NCBI GenBank assembly: GCA_947588885.1
Contig: CANQAH010000004.1
Coordinates: 1 to 54,880 of the forward strand
DNA: 54,880 nucleotides
Origin: an uncultured Clostridia bacterium
Lineage (GTDB): Bacteria > Bacillota > Clostridia > TANB77 > CAG-508
Reading direction: 5' to 3'
Shown here: one piece after another, positions 36,718 to 45,462 of the stretch
Layout: every line of letters begins with the position of its first letter
Numbering within the stretch: the first letter of the stretch is position 1
Program-made: the position numbers and the translations under genes
The notes under the pieces: model-generated
Database searches by the model: none
Told to the model about the DNA's origin: nothing
Seen by the model: only the letters and a program-made list of their open reading frames with translations

Positions 36718-37389
36718 ATGGAAAATGTTTCTGATGCACTAAAAATGGCAGGGGCAGCTATGCTATTTGTAATAGCTTTTAGTGTTACAATGTTTATGGT
36801 TGGTAAGGCAAGAGAAACTGCAGATGCAGTTTTAACAAATTTGCAATTAAATAAATTTGTAAGTAAAATAGAGCCTTTAGACACTAATGTAACAAGAGAA
36901 GTCGGAATAGAAACTGTTATACCTTCAATTTATAGATATTGTCAGTCAGATGATAATATAATGGTGAGAATTTTAGATGAACATGGCAATGAGTTGCAAG
37001 TGTTTGATCAAGAAATTGAGGGTATAATAGTTTCTGGGACTGATTCACCAGATCCAAGCTATCCTGATTTCTACCAAAGAATAAAAGATAATTATGAAAT
37101 AACAGGTAAACCTGCATATATGTATGGTGCAAAATGGGCAAATCAGAATAGACAATATTATTTAGAAAGAATAAATGCGTATATATATGGCATTGATTCA
37201 AAACTTATGCCAAACTTAAAGTATAGAGACAATAACAATTATTTAATGAAATATAAAGATCGTAAATTTTTAGAATCATATGATGAAATTAGAACAGATG
37301 GACAAATATATGTAGACGAAATTCTTAATGAAGAAATTGTATTAAGACCAGCTAATACAAAAGTAATTATAACATACAAATTGAAATAA
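36718..37389 (+). CDS. Pilin-like membrane-anchored protein 5
   Basis: 223 residues, start MENVSDALKMAGA with a helix to about residue 29. The extracellular part is Asp/Tyr/Asn-rich and ends NTKVIITYKLK, differing from the tail motif of proteins 1-4. TAGGAG precedes the ATG, nine bases after the previous stop. Confidence 0.7.
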   Translation: MENVSDALKMAGAAMLFVIAFSVTMFMVGKARETADAVLTNLQLNKFVSKIEPLDTNVTREVGIETVIPSIYRYCQSDDNIMVRILDEHGNELQVFDQEIEGIIVSGTDSPDPSYPDFYQRIKDNYEITGKPAYMYGAKWANQNRQYYLERINAYIYGIDSKLMPNLKYRDNNNYLMKYKDRKFLESYDEIRTDGQIYVDEILNEEIVLRPANTKVIITYKLK

Positions 37390-37416
37390 GATATAAAATG
37401 ACAGGGAGGAAATAAG

Positions 37417-37953
37417 ATGAATGACACATATGTAACATTAATTGGTATGATGCTAGCAGCAGCCTTAATGTTTATGTTTCCACTAATGACAATAGCTGAT
37501 AGAAATGATGTTATTGCATCACAGGCTGCACAACAAGAAACTGTTGAATTTGTTGATAAGGAAAGAAATGTTGGTGCAATTAGACAAGCTGATTTAGATG
37601 ATTATAAACAAAAACTTTCAGCTTTAGGTCATACTTTCAATACAGAATTAGAAGTTAAAGCAATTGATGAAAATGTTGGTAAAAAAACAACATGGACAAC
37701 AAGTAAAGTTATAGGTGAAAACGTATATTATTCTGTATATACAGGAACAATTGAAAGTCAAGTATATAGTGGAACAGGAAAATATGTACTAAAAGAAGGA
37801 GATATCTTCTCTGTTACTTCAACAAATACAGACACAACAATTGCTCAATCACTTAGAAATGTATTTTATTCAATAGCTGGAAAAGGTTCATATCAAATTT
37901 CTGGTTCACATTCTGGAGTTGTGCAAAACAACGGAAGTAATAGTAACAATTAA
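37417..37953 (+). CDS. Pilin-like or TadE-like membrane-anchored protein 6
   Basis: 178 residues. MNDTYVTLIGMM opens a helix to about residue 27; the remainder (about 30-178) is extracytoplasmic and ends in a Ser/Asn/Gly-rich tail (NNGSNSNN). It has no M-E-N motif. GGGAGG lies upstream. Probable accessory subunit; the family is not recognised. Confidence 0.65.
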   Translation: MNDTYVTLIGMMLAAALMFMFPLMTIADRNDVIASQAAQQETVEFVDKERNVGAIRQADLDDYKQKLSALGHTFNTELEVKAIDENVGKKTTWTTSKVIGENVYYSVYTGTIESQVYSGTGKYVLKEGDIFSVTSTNTDTTIAQSLRNVFYSIAGKGSYQISGSHSGVVQNNGSNSNN

Positions 37954-37971
37954 TTAGAGAAAGGTTAGTCA

Positions 37972-40302
37972 ATGAAATATCAAAATTTTGCAATTATATT
38001 TGTCATAATAGTATTACCAATATCAATTGTATTATCTTTTTATATTCAATCACAGACTGACACAATTACATTGCAATCAAAATATCAAACTAAATTAAAC
38101 GATTCAGTTTATGACGCTGTATCTTCATTTCAGATAAATACATTAAATACATCTAGAGTCACAGGTGAATCAGTAAAAAGTTATGTATTAGCTTCGGTTA
38201 ATACTTTTTTTACTACTTTGGCAACAAATTTAGGTATGTCTGGTGCAGCAAAATCAAGATTGCAAGTATATGTACCAGCAGTTTTATTTACGACGTATGA
38301 TGGATATTATATTTATAGTCCATTAAAGGCACCTGAACCTGCATTAGATGGAGATGGTATGACATCTTTAAGTACTGAAAAATTGATTCAATATAAAAAA
38401 GATAGTGGTTCAGGTGTTACTACGAATCCTGATGAAGCTGATATAGCATATAATTATATGTTAAAACCATTCATATATTATAGCGGTGAATATGTACAAG
38501 AAACAGCCGGTACAACTCATTATGATGTAATAGCAAGTTATACACTTGATAATTATGTAACACTATATGGAGAAAAGCAACCTAGTTATCATCGTGCGGA
38601 TAGTGGAAGTTATGTTACACCTGAATTTTCAAAATCAGGGTATTTAATAGATCCAAGCAAAGTTACTATAGAAGGAAGCTTTTTACTAAAAACAGTTGCG
38701 AGAGATGCGCATAACATTAGTTCAACAGAGCCAAGTGAAGCTGGAGTATCATCAATTCAAGCTATTATAGACGCAAATAAGAATCCAGATGTATTAACAC
38801 ATGATAATGTTAGATATCAGGTATTAAATTTTAATTCTGCAGATCCTACAATACCACCTATATATAATTATATAAATTATATACAATATGGGGAATCATA
38901 TGCAGGAAGTGCTTTTAATCCACCAAATAATGATAAAACATATTCTCCATTTCAAAGAAACAGTGCAGAAGGTGTGATAAGAGAATTGAGATATCAGACT
39001 GGTGATCAAATAATTGAAACAACACTTCAATTAGAAAAAGATTACAGCACTAATGCGGATTTCCAATATCTTATTATGGGAAATGTTAGTAATTATAGTC
39101 CATTAAAGGTTACATATCATGCAGATGGACAAGATATAATAATAGATGATTATGATGCAAAAGAATATTATATAAAAGCTTATTTTTTGTCATTATGGGT
39201 ACAAAGAAATTTAGCTGATATAGAAGCTGGTACAATTAAGCAAACGTACGAAGATCCTAGTACACATACTATACCAGACGAATATATTGATTTTGAAGAT
39301 GATACAGCACAAATGTTCAATATAGGTACTGATAATAATCCAGAAAGTGAAGATTCTATATTTGCGCAACATAAAAGAAATTTAATAAAAAATTCAATAC
39401 AATACAATTTAAATTCTGCTATTTCGACATATAATGATCATTATTTTAGTTCAAATTATGATTATCTTTTACCAGTTCTAAAACAAAGCGACTGGGAAGC
39501 AATTTTAAATAATGTAACAATGGTGGCATTTCTTCAAGGTATGCCATGTGGAACATCTTTATTTAATAATTATGCTGTAGTAAAAAGTAATAATAATAAT
39601 AACTATGTAAATGTAGAAACATTATATTTTGCAGATAGAATAAATCACGGAACAGCAGCAGAAAATACTGGTGAAACATACTCATATCATAGATATGATT
39701 GTCCAGAATTAGTAAGCAGTAGTGACATATATGATTCTGATATAAGTGCAGAATTTATGTATGATGCTAAAAGAGTTAATACAAAAGTACTAAATGATTC
39801 TTATGAAATTGTTTGTGCATATGATGATTCGACAAATACATATTACAATATTGATTTTTTTGATCCTTCTGGAAGTAAAGAAAATATTGAGAATGTACAT
39901 GTTAGATCAAATGATCCTATAGTCGATATAGAACATTTTCCATATGGTGGTGGAGAATTAAATTTAACTGAATTGCCGAATGGCCCTGAAGTATTATATT
40001 TATATGATCATCGAAATTTAGGATGTTATACATGTATAACTGGAGGAAATTATGTTCCGGTCATAAAATACTTGCATAATGAGATTTATAAAGTTTATCA
40101 AACAGGTAATTTTGAAATATTAATTAAAAAAGGTACCAGATGGTATTATGAAGAAACTGATGAACAATATACAGGACCTACTCCGCCAGATGCAGAAGTC
40201 ATTACAGATGCGGAATTAGCAAAAAGAAAAAAATCTATATATACAGCACTGGCAAAATATAAAAATCGATTATATAAGACAAATGACTATGTAAATAGAT
40301 AA
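37972..40302 (+). CDS. Large membrane-anchored pilus-associated protein (possible tip or adhesin)
   Basis: 776 residues. MKYQNFAIIFVIIVLPISIV forms a TadE-like N-terminal helix, followed by a helix-forming stretch (QSKYQTKLNDSVYDAVSSFQ) and a very large Tyr/Asn/Asp-rich extracellular part with several Cys (CGTS, DCPELV, GCYTC). No known domain was recognised. In Tad-type loci the last, largest pseudopilin often carries the surface-exposed domain, so a tip or adhesin role is an inference. A terminator follows 11 bases after its stop. Confidence 0.7.
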   Translation: MKYQNFAIIFVIIVLPISIVLSFYIQSQTDTITLQSKYQTKLNDSVYDAVSSFQINTLNTSRVTGESVKSYVLASVNTFFTTLATNLGMSGAAKSRLQVYVPAVLFTTYDGYYIYSPLKAPEPALDGDGMTSLSTEKLIQYKKDSGSGVTTNPDEADIAYNYMLKPFIYYSGEYVQETAGTTHYDVIASYTLDNYVTLYGEKQPSYHRADSGSYVTPEFSKSGYLIDPSKVTIEGSFLLKTVARDAHNISSTEPSEAGVSSIQAIIDANKNPDVLTHDNVRYQVLNFNSADPTIPPIYNYINYIQYGESYAGSAFNPPNNDKTYSPFQRNSAEGVIRELRYQTGDQIIETTLQLEKDYSTNADFQYLIMGNVSNYSPLKVTYHADGQDIIIDDYDAKEYYIKAYFLSLWVQRNLADIEAGTIKQTYEDPSTHTIPDEYIDFEDDTAQMFNIGTDNNPESEDSIFAQHKRNLIKNSIQYNLNSAISTYNDHYFSSNYDYLLPVLKQSDWEAILNNVTMVAFLQGMPCGTSLFNNYAVVKSNNNNNYVNVETLYFADRINHGTAAENTGETYSYHRYDCPELVSSSDIYDSDISAEFMYDAKRVNTKVLNDSYEIVCAYDDSTNTYYNIDFFDPSGSKENIENVHVRSNDPIVDIEHFPYGGGELNLTELPNGPEVLYLYDHRNLGCYTCITGGNYVPVIKYLHNEIYKVYQTGNFEILIKKGTRWYYEETDEQYTGPTPPDAEVITDAELAKRKKSIYTALAKYKNRLYKTNDYVNR

Positions 40303-40313
40303 ATTATTCTAAG

Positions 40314-40346
40314 AATGTAAACATTAACTTGTTTACATTTTTTTTG
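40314..40346 (+). terminator. Rho-independent terminator of the pilus-like operon
   Basis: 10-bp stem (40314-40323 with 40330-40339), 6-base loop and a run of seven T. A short repeat remnant (TTGTTCGCTTTTGTTCT, ending at 40378) follows it. Confidence 0.9.
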
Positions 40347-40442
40347 TCTGATGATTTTTTATTGTTCGCTTTTGTTCTGAAAAATTCAAATATGTATTGT
40401 ATAAGTAAATTAATAAAGGGACAAAATTATAAAGAGGTAATC

Positions 40443-41648
40443 ATGAAAAAGAAATTTATTTTTTTAATTTTGTTCTTAATTATTGTTTTATGCTATGTGA
40501 CTAATATTTCACAAATACCATCAAATGTAATTCTTCTTCCTGGAGAAAATTTAAATATTAAAAAACTATATGGAATTGAACTTATAAAAAATAAAAATGA
40601 TATTATTGAAACATGGCAAGAGGATTCAGAAAGTCAAAAAATTGATGTAAGATTACTGGGAAAAATAAAAGTAAAAGAAATTTCAGTAACAACAATTCCA
40701 AAAACAAAAGTTATACCAATTGGAAATTTAATAGGATTAAAATTGTACACAAATGGCGTATTAGTAATTGGATTGGCTGAATTAACAAATATAGATAATG
40801 AAATAGAAAAACCATATGAAAAGACTAATATTATAGAAGGTGACACGATTTTAGAACTAAATAATGTTGAAATTGATTCAGTAAAAACACTACAAAATAT
40901 TGTAAATGAAGCCAAAGGAAATGAAATAGATATAAAATATGTTCATAATGGGGAAATAATTACATCTAAAATAAAGCCAATGCAAATAAACAAAAGTGAA
41001 TATAGATTAGGATTGTGGGTGAGGGATAGCGCAAGTGGAATAGGTACAATATCATTTTATGAGCCTAATAGTAAAAAATTTGCGGCATTAGGCCATGGAA
41101 TATCTGATAGCGATACAGAAGAATTATTAAATATTCAAAGTGGAGAAGTAGTGACATCAAAAGTTGTAAGTATGACAAAAGGAGAAAAAGGAATTCCTGG
41201 AGAAATAAAAGGAAGTATCACAAATGGGACATTAATTGGATCTGTAAAAGATAATACTGATTTTGGAATTTTTGGACAAATTGATGATATATCTGCAATA
41301 ACCGTAAATGATAAATACAAAAATGGAATAGAAATTGCCTCAAGAGACGAAATTGAAATAGGTGAAGCTAAAATATTATGTTCAACTGAAGATGGAAAAA
41401 GTGAAGAATATGATATTAAAATTTTAGATATTTATAAAAATAATGACATAGATAATAAAAGTATGGAAATAAAAATAACGGACAGCAGATTAATAGAAAA
41501 AACTGGAGGAATTATATGCGGAATGAGTGGCTCTCCAATTATACAAAACGGGAAATTAATAGGTGTGTTAACAAATGTATTAGTTTCAAATCCTGAAATA
41601 GGATATGGAGTATTTGCAGATATAATGATAAAAAATATGATGAAGTAA
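40443..41648 (+). CDS. spoIVB: SpoIVB peptidase (stage IV sporulation protein B)
   Basis: 401-residue secreted serine peptidase (S55) that signals from forespore to mother cell to activate pro-sigma-K processing. An N-terminal helix (about 5-22) is followed by a PDZ domain (about 100-180: EGDTILELNNVEIDSVKTLQN) and the catalytic domain with His in AALGHGISD near 217, Asp in ITDSRL near 347 and Ser in GMSGSP near 362. The order and spacing match B. subtilis SpoIVB. The ATG at 40443 follows AGAGG; the 38-codon upstream frame extension has no ribosome site. Confidence 0.95.
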   Translation: MKKKFIFLILFLIIVLCYVTNISQIPSNVILLPGENLNIKKLYGIELIKNKNDIIETWQEDSESQKIDVRLLGKIKVKEISVTTIPKTKVIPIGNLIGLKLYTNGVLVIGLAELTNIDNEIEKPYEKTNIIEGDTILELNNVEIDSVKTLQNIVNEAKGNEIDIKYVHNGEIITSKIKPMQINKSEYRLGLWVRDSASGIGTISFYEPNSKKFAALGHGISDSDTEELLNIQSGEVVTSKVVSMTKGEKGIPGEIKGSITNGTLIGSVKDNTDFGIFGQIDDISAITVNDKYKNGIEIASRDEIEIGEAKILCSTEDGKSEEYDIKILDIYKNNDIDNKSMEIKITDSRLIEKTGGIICGMSGSPIIQNGKLIGVLTNVLVSNPEIGYGVFADIMIKNMMK

Positions 41649-41661
41649 AACCCCATCATAT

Positions 41662-41872
41662 TTTTAATATTATAGGAAATTTCTTCGAATTTCCTATAAT
41701 ATTAAGGGCTTCGCCACAAATCCACACAAAATTTCTAAAGAAATTTTGGTGGGCGAACAATTGACGCGGACTTTGCAATAAATTTATATAGTATGACATA
41801 TAATATTGTCCGCTATTGTTCTTATAGGAATTTTCTCCGAATTTCTTATAATATAAAGGCTTCGCACAAATT
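41662..41872. repeat. Intergenic modular repeat, copy F (longest)
   Basis: 17-bp stem (41665-41681 with 41688-41704), GGGCTTCGCC, the arm CACACAAAATTTC / GAAATTTTGGTGGGCGAACAATTGACGCGGAC, a spacer with TATATAGTATGACATATA, TTGTCCGCTATTGTTCTTATAGGAA, and a second half-hairpin ending GGCTTCGC against the murC stop codon. It separates the convergent spoIVB and murC genes and could act as a bidirectional terminator. Confidence 0.82.
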
Positions 41873-43249
41873 TTATTTTATTATTTTAGGACCAATTTCT
41901 GTAACAGTTCCTGCACCTAAAGTAAGTACCAAATCATTTGATCTCGCATGTTTTTTAATATAATAAGCTATTTCATCAAAATCTTTCATATATAGTGCTT
42001 CTTTTCCATATGAACGAATTTTATTAACTAAATCTATTGAAGAAATATTAAAAGTGTTTTGCTCACGTGCAGCGTATATATCTGTAACTATTATATGATC
42101 AAAAGTAAGCAAAGATTTGGCAAAATCATCTAAATGATTTTTGGTTCTACTAAATGTATGTGGTTGAAAAATAACCCAAGACTCATTAAAATCTTTATCT
42201 TTTATTGCATTTGCAGTTGCATTAATTTCTGTTGGATGATGCCCATAATCATCATATACAGAAAAAGAATTATAAGAACCAACATATTCTAAACGACGAT
42301 GAGCTCCTGTAAATTTTAATAAAGCAGAGTATATTGTATTTTTTGAAATTCCATAATATGCTGCAACAGCAATACAAGCTAAAGCATTTGAAACATTATG
42401 TTTTCCTGCAATTGATAGTCTAACATGCATATAAAAACTACTATTATAAAAAACATCAAATTCTGAAAAACCTAAAGCATTATGTTTGATATTTTTAGCT
42501 GTATAATTTGCAGATAAATTTTTAATTCCATATGTAACAAAATTACCGCGTGTTGTTTTGTGTAATTCTAAGCAAGATGGATCATCTGCATTTGTAACTA
42601 TTAGTCCATTGCTAGGAACAAGCGAAGCAAATTTTTCAAAAGCTCTTTTTACATTATCAAAAGTTTTAAAATAATCTAAATGATCATTATCAATATTTAA
42701 AATTACTTCTGTTTTTGGACTAAAACGCAAAAAGTTTTCCATATATTCGCATGCTTCTAATATAAAATAATCACTTATTCCAACAGTATAATTTCCATTT
42801 ATTTGCTTTAAAATAGCTCCAACTTGAATAGTAGGATCTAAATGAGCCTCTAAAAAGCATAAAGCAATCATTGAAGTTGTTGTTGTTTTTCCATGAGTTC
42901 CAGAAATACAAATACTTTCTTTATAACGTCTTGTTAAATATCCTACAAATTCACCTCTAGTTACCATTGGAATGTTACATTGTCTGGCTAAAACCATTTC
43001 AGGATCAGAATCTTTTATAGCAGCAGAAAAAATAATTAAATCAGCTAATCGCGAATTAGTTAAATCATGACCTATTGTAACAGAAATACCAACTTCAACA
43101 AGTTTATCAGTAAATTCACTTCGATTGGCATCTGAACCAGTTACTTTATACCCCCAACGTTGAAGAGTAACTGCAATAGCACTCATACTAACTCCACCAA
43201 TACCAATTAAATGTATATGTTTATAATTATCTAAATTATCAATTTTCAT
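41873..43249 (-). CDS. murC: UDP-N-acetylmuramate--L-alanine ligase (MurC)
   Basis: Cytosolic Mur ligase that adds L-Ala to UDP-MurNAc using ATP. 458 residues: N-terminal Rossmann domain (HLIGIGGVSMSAIA, GSDANRSEFT), the central ATPase P-loop SGTHGKTTTTSM near residue 115, NIDNDHLDYFKTF, and the C-terminal domain with FQPHTFSRTKN and YAAREQ. AAGGAG lies 12 bases upstream of the ATG, a slightly long spacing. It is a single-gene unit ending against repeat copy F. Confidence 0.96.
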   Translation of the reverse strand: MKIDNLDNYKHIHLIGIGGVSMSAIAVTLQRWGYKVTGSDANRSEFTDKLVEVGISVTIGHDLTNSRLADLIIFSAAIKDSDPEMVLARQCNIPMVTRGEFVGYLTRRYKESICISGTHGKTTTTSMIALCFLEAHLDPTIQVGAILKQINGNYTVGISDYFILEACEYMENFLRFSPKTEVILNIDNDHLDYFKTFDNVKRAFEKFASLVPSNGLIVTNADDPSCLELHKTTRGNFVTYGIKNLSANYTAKNIKHNALGFSEFDVFYNSSFYMHVRLSIAGKHNVSNALACIAVAAYYGISKNTIYSALLKFTGAHRRLEYVGSYNSFSVYDDYGHHPTEINATANAIKDKDFNESWVIFQPHTFSRTKNHLDDFAKSLLTFDHIIVTDIYAAREQNTFNISSIDLVNKIRSYGKEALYMKDFDEIAYYIKKHARSNDLVLTLGAGTVTEIGPKIIK

Positions 43250-43421
43250 GCCTATTGTAAACTCCTTGCAAAATAATATATATAAATAAGAATTTTTAAC
43301 AAACTCAACACCACAATTATATACTGTTTGATAACAAATTTCAACTAAAAATATTTATTAATACAGTATATGAAATTTTTGATAAAAAAGTTTAAAAAAA
43401 ACAAAAATACTGTAAAAATAA

Positions 43422-43450
43422 GAAGGAAAAAAATATTTTATGGCGAATAT
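43422..43450 (+). promoter_or_regulatory. Sigma-H-type promoter of spoVG
   Basis: GAAGGAAAA, 11-base spacer, GGCGAATAT, fitting the Bacillus sigma-H pattern (RnAGGAwww and RnnGAATww). spoVG is a classical sigma-H gene. Confidence 0.8.
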
Positions 43451-43507
43451 AATAATTGTACATATAAATTAATATATGTATAATAAAACTTTGGAAGGTG
43501 GTACAAA

Positions 43508-43792
43508 ATGCAAATAACAGACGTACGTTTAAGAAAAGTAAATTCAGAAAACAGAATGAAAGCTGTTGCTTCTGTAACATTCGATAACGAATTCGCAGTT
43601 CATGATATTAAAGTTATCGAATCACAAAACGGATTATTTATTGCTATGCCTAGCAAAAAAATCCCAAACAGTGGAGAGTTCAAAGATATAGCTCATCCAA
43701 TTAATGCTGAAACTAGAGAAAAAATTCAAAAAGCTATTTTAGAAGCTTATGAAGCTCCAGAAACTGAAGAATCAGAATCAGCAGAAGAATAA
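43508..43792 (+). CDS. spoVG: Septation/regulatory protein SpoVG
   Basis: 94-residue nucleic-acid-binding regulator; affects asymmetric septation and other processes. Family signatures include [41 protein letters not shown] and FKDIAHPI. The acidic C-terminal tail ([10 protein letters not shown]) is typical. GGAAGGTGG precedes the ATG. Codon use is biased to preferred codons, as expected for a highly expressed gene. Confidence 0.97.
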   Translation: MQITDVRLRKVNSENRMKAVASVTFDNEFAVHDIKVIESQNGLFIAMPSKKIPNSGEFKDIAHPINAETREKIQKAILEAYEAPETEESESAEE

Positions 43793-43796
43793 ATAC

Positions 43797-43830
43797 AAGG
43801 GGTATACTTGCGAAAAAGTATGCCCTTTTA
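43797..43830 (+). terminator. Rho-independent terminator of spoVG
   Basis: 12-bp stem with two G-T pairs (43797-43808 with 43817-43828) and a T-run. Confidence 0.85.
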
Positions 43831-43860
43831 TTTAGTTAATTTAATATCAACAAAAACATT

Positions 43861-43895
43861 ACAATATAAGGAATTGTTGAAATTCCTTATATTGT
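43861..43895. repeat. Isolated 15-bp hairpin
   Basis: Perfect inverted repeat (43861-43875 with 43881-43895) between the spoVG terminator and repeat copy G. It resembles the AGGAA-TTCCT hairpin module of the repeat family. Confidence 0.6.
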
Positions 43896-43901
43896 GATGT
43901 C

Positions 43902-44080
43902 TTTTTATCTAATAGGAAAGTTTTTTAAACTTTCCTATTAGATAAAGGCTACGCCAAATTGCACACAAATTTTTTTTACAAAAATTTGGCACATAGAACA
44001 AAGATGCGGACTTAAAAATGTTGATAATGTCCGCTTTTATTCTATATAGCAAAGTACTTCGCATTTCTTGTTAGATAAAG
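43902..44080. repeat. Intergenic modular repeat, copy G
   Basis: 20-bp perfect stem (43904-43923 with 43927-43946, TTT loop), GGCTACGCC, the A/T arm, GGCACATAGAACAAAGATGCGGACT, a short spacer (AAAAATGTTGATA), ATGTCCGCTTTTATTCT and a degenerate closing hairpin. It has the shortest core spacer of the full copies. Confidence 0.8.
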
Positions 44081-44093
44081 AATTCGATTAATT

Positions 44094-44651
44094 TTAAAAT
44101 CCTTTTGAAATTAAAGATTCTTCAATTTGATTAATTCGCCTTATTAGAGACAAAAATAATTTGGAAAAAATAAATTTTAAATTAGAAATATTAAATTTTA
44201 TATATTTTGATTTGCAAGAATCTTTAAGCTCATCCAAATTTGATTTTAAAACATATATCATGGATAAAGATATGCAAATCATTATTTCAATATCATCTGT
44301 ATTAATATGAAATATTTTTAAAGGAGAACAAAGCAATTTTATTGTTTTAGCAAATGAAGCAGTAGAAAGTGTTTTAGAATAAATAAAAGTAATATTACAA
44401 ACAAGAATCAATTTTATTCCAATCCATAATGCATTATAAAAATTGTCAATTAGCATATTTATAATAAATGTAAATAAAATAAAAGGAAAAATTTTTATCA
44501 TACCAGAAATGATTGATTTAATATTTACATTTAAAAATATAATAATTGCAATATGAAAAATAAACAGAGACAAAATTAAAATATTATTTGGTAATAAAAA
44601 AATTAATGTTGTATATGAAATAAAAAATATAAAATTAATTAAATTTTTCAT
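44094..44651 (-). CDS. ecfT: Energy-coupling factor transporter transmembrane protein EcfT (short)
   Basis: 185 residues, four or five membrane helices, then the cytoplasmic coupling helices (DIEIMICISLSMIYVLKSNLDELKDSC and RRINQIEESLISKGF). The last motif corresponds to the A-R-G-type coupling motif of EcfT but reads S-K-G. The family is usually about 250-270 residues, and the protein ends right after the motif, so the terminal helix is missing. It overlaps ecfA by 17 bases and is the last gene of the folT-ecfA-ecfT operon. Confidence 0.82.
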   Translation of the reverse strand: MKNLINFIFFISYTTLIFLLPNNILILSLFIFHIAIIIFLNVNIKSIISGMIKIFPFILFTFIINMLIDNFYNALWIGIKLILVCNITFIYSKTLSTASFAKTIKLLCSPLKIFHINTDDIEIMICISLSMIYVLKSNLDELKDSCKSKYIKFNISNLKFIFSKLFLSLIRRINQIEESLISKGF

Positions 44652-45462
44652 TTAATAGTTTACCTTTCAAATAATTTACAAAATCAGAAACAGATAAGTT
44701 TTGTAGATTAATATCAATTCCGGAATTTTTTAATTCAGCTAAAATTTGTAGTAAAGTAGGTATTTGCAAACCGTATTCATTAAAAATATTAACATTTGAA
44801 ATCAGATTTTTTTTATCAATTTCATGTGAGATACTGCCATTATCTAAAATAAAAATTTTGTCTGCTAATAAAATTTCATCTGCAACATTTGTAATTAAAA
44901 TAATTGTATAACCTTGAAGTTTTAAGTTTCTGATGATTTCATAAATTTTTTCCTTTCCAAAACTATCAATCATTGTGGTTGGTTCATCTAAAATTAAATA
45001 TTTTGGTTTTCTTGCCAAAGCTTCAGCAATAACAATTCTTTGCTTTTGACCTAATGATAAAGAATAAAGTTCTTCATTTTTTAAATCAGACATTCCAACT
45101 TGAGAAATAGAAGCTAAAACTCTGTTTTCAATTTCGGATTTGCTCAAATCTTTAATTGAAAAAGAAATTTCGTCATATACATTATTGAAAATAATTTGAT
45201 TTTCTGGATTTTGAAAAACAATTCCAACTTTATTTTGAAGTTCCTTAGATTTTTTTGATATATCTATATCATCGATTAAGATTTTTCCTTTTTTTAATTT
45301 TTTAACTCCTGACAATAGTTTGGCAATTGTGGATTTTCCAGAACCATTTTTGCCTACAATAGCAACAATTTGATTTTCGGTAATTGTCATATTTAAATTA
45401 CTTAAAATATTTGTTTTAGAATTAGGGTATTTAAATGAAACATTTTCAATTTTAATCATCAT
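44635..45462 (-). CDS. ecfA: Energy-coupling factor transporter ATPase EcfA
   Basis: 275-residue ABC ATPase that powers the ECF folate importer. Walker A GKNGSGKST, Q-loop FQNPENQI, signature LSLGQKQR, Walker B YLILDEPT, and D-loop MIDSFG. The H-loop, normally T-H, reads ILITNVADEI, so the switch His is Asn. Most ECF modules have two ATPases (A1/A2), whereas only one is encoded here. The start could be 45462 or the adjacent 45459, which suits the GTGAGG site better. It overlaps folT by 11 bases. Confidence 0.92.
   Translation of the reverse strand: MMIKIENVSFKYPNSKTNILSNLNMTITENQIVAIVGKNGSGKSTIAKLLSGVKKLKKGKILIDDIDISKKSKELQNKVGIVFQNPENQIIFNNVYDEISFSIKDLSKSEIENRVLASISQVGMSDLKNEELYSLSLGQKQRIVIAEALARKPKYLILDEPTTMIDSFGKEKIYEIIRNLKLQGYTIILITNVADEILLADKIFILDNGSISHEIDKKNLISNVNIFNEYGLQIPTLLQILAELKNSGIDINLQNLSVSDFVNYLKGKLLNEKFN

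Noticed and set aside
40329..40442. 38-residue N-terminal extension of SpoIVB
   Set aside because: Begins inside the pilus operon terminator T-run and lacks a ribosome site; the ATG at 40443 gives a normal signal segment.
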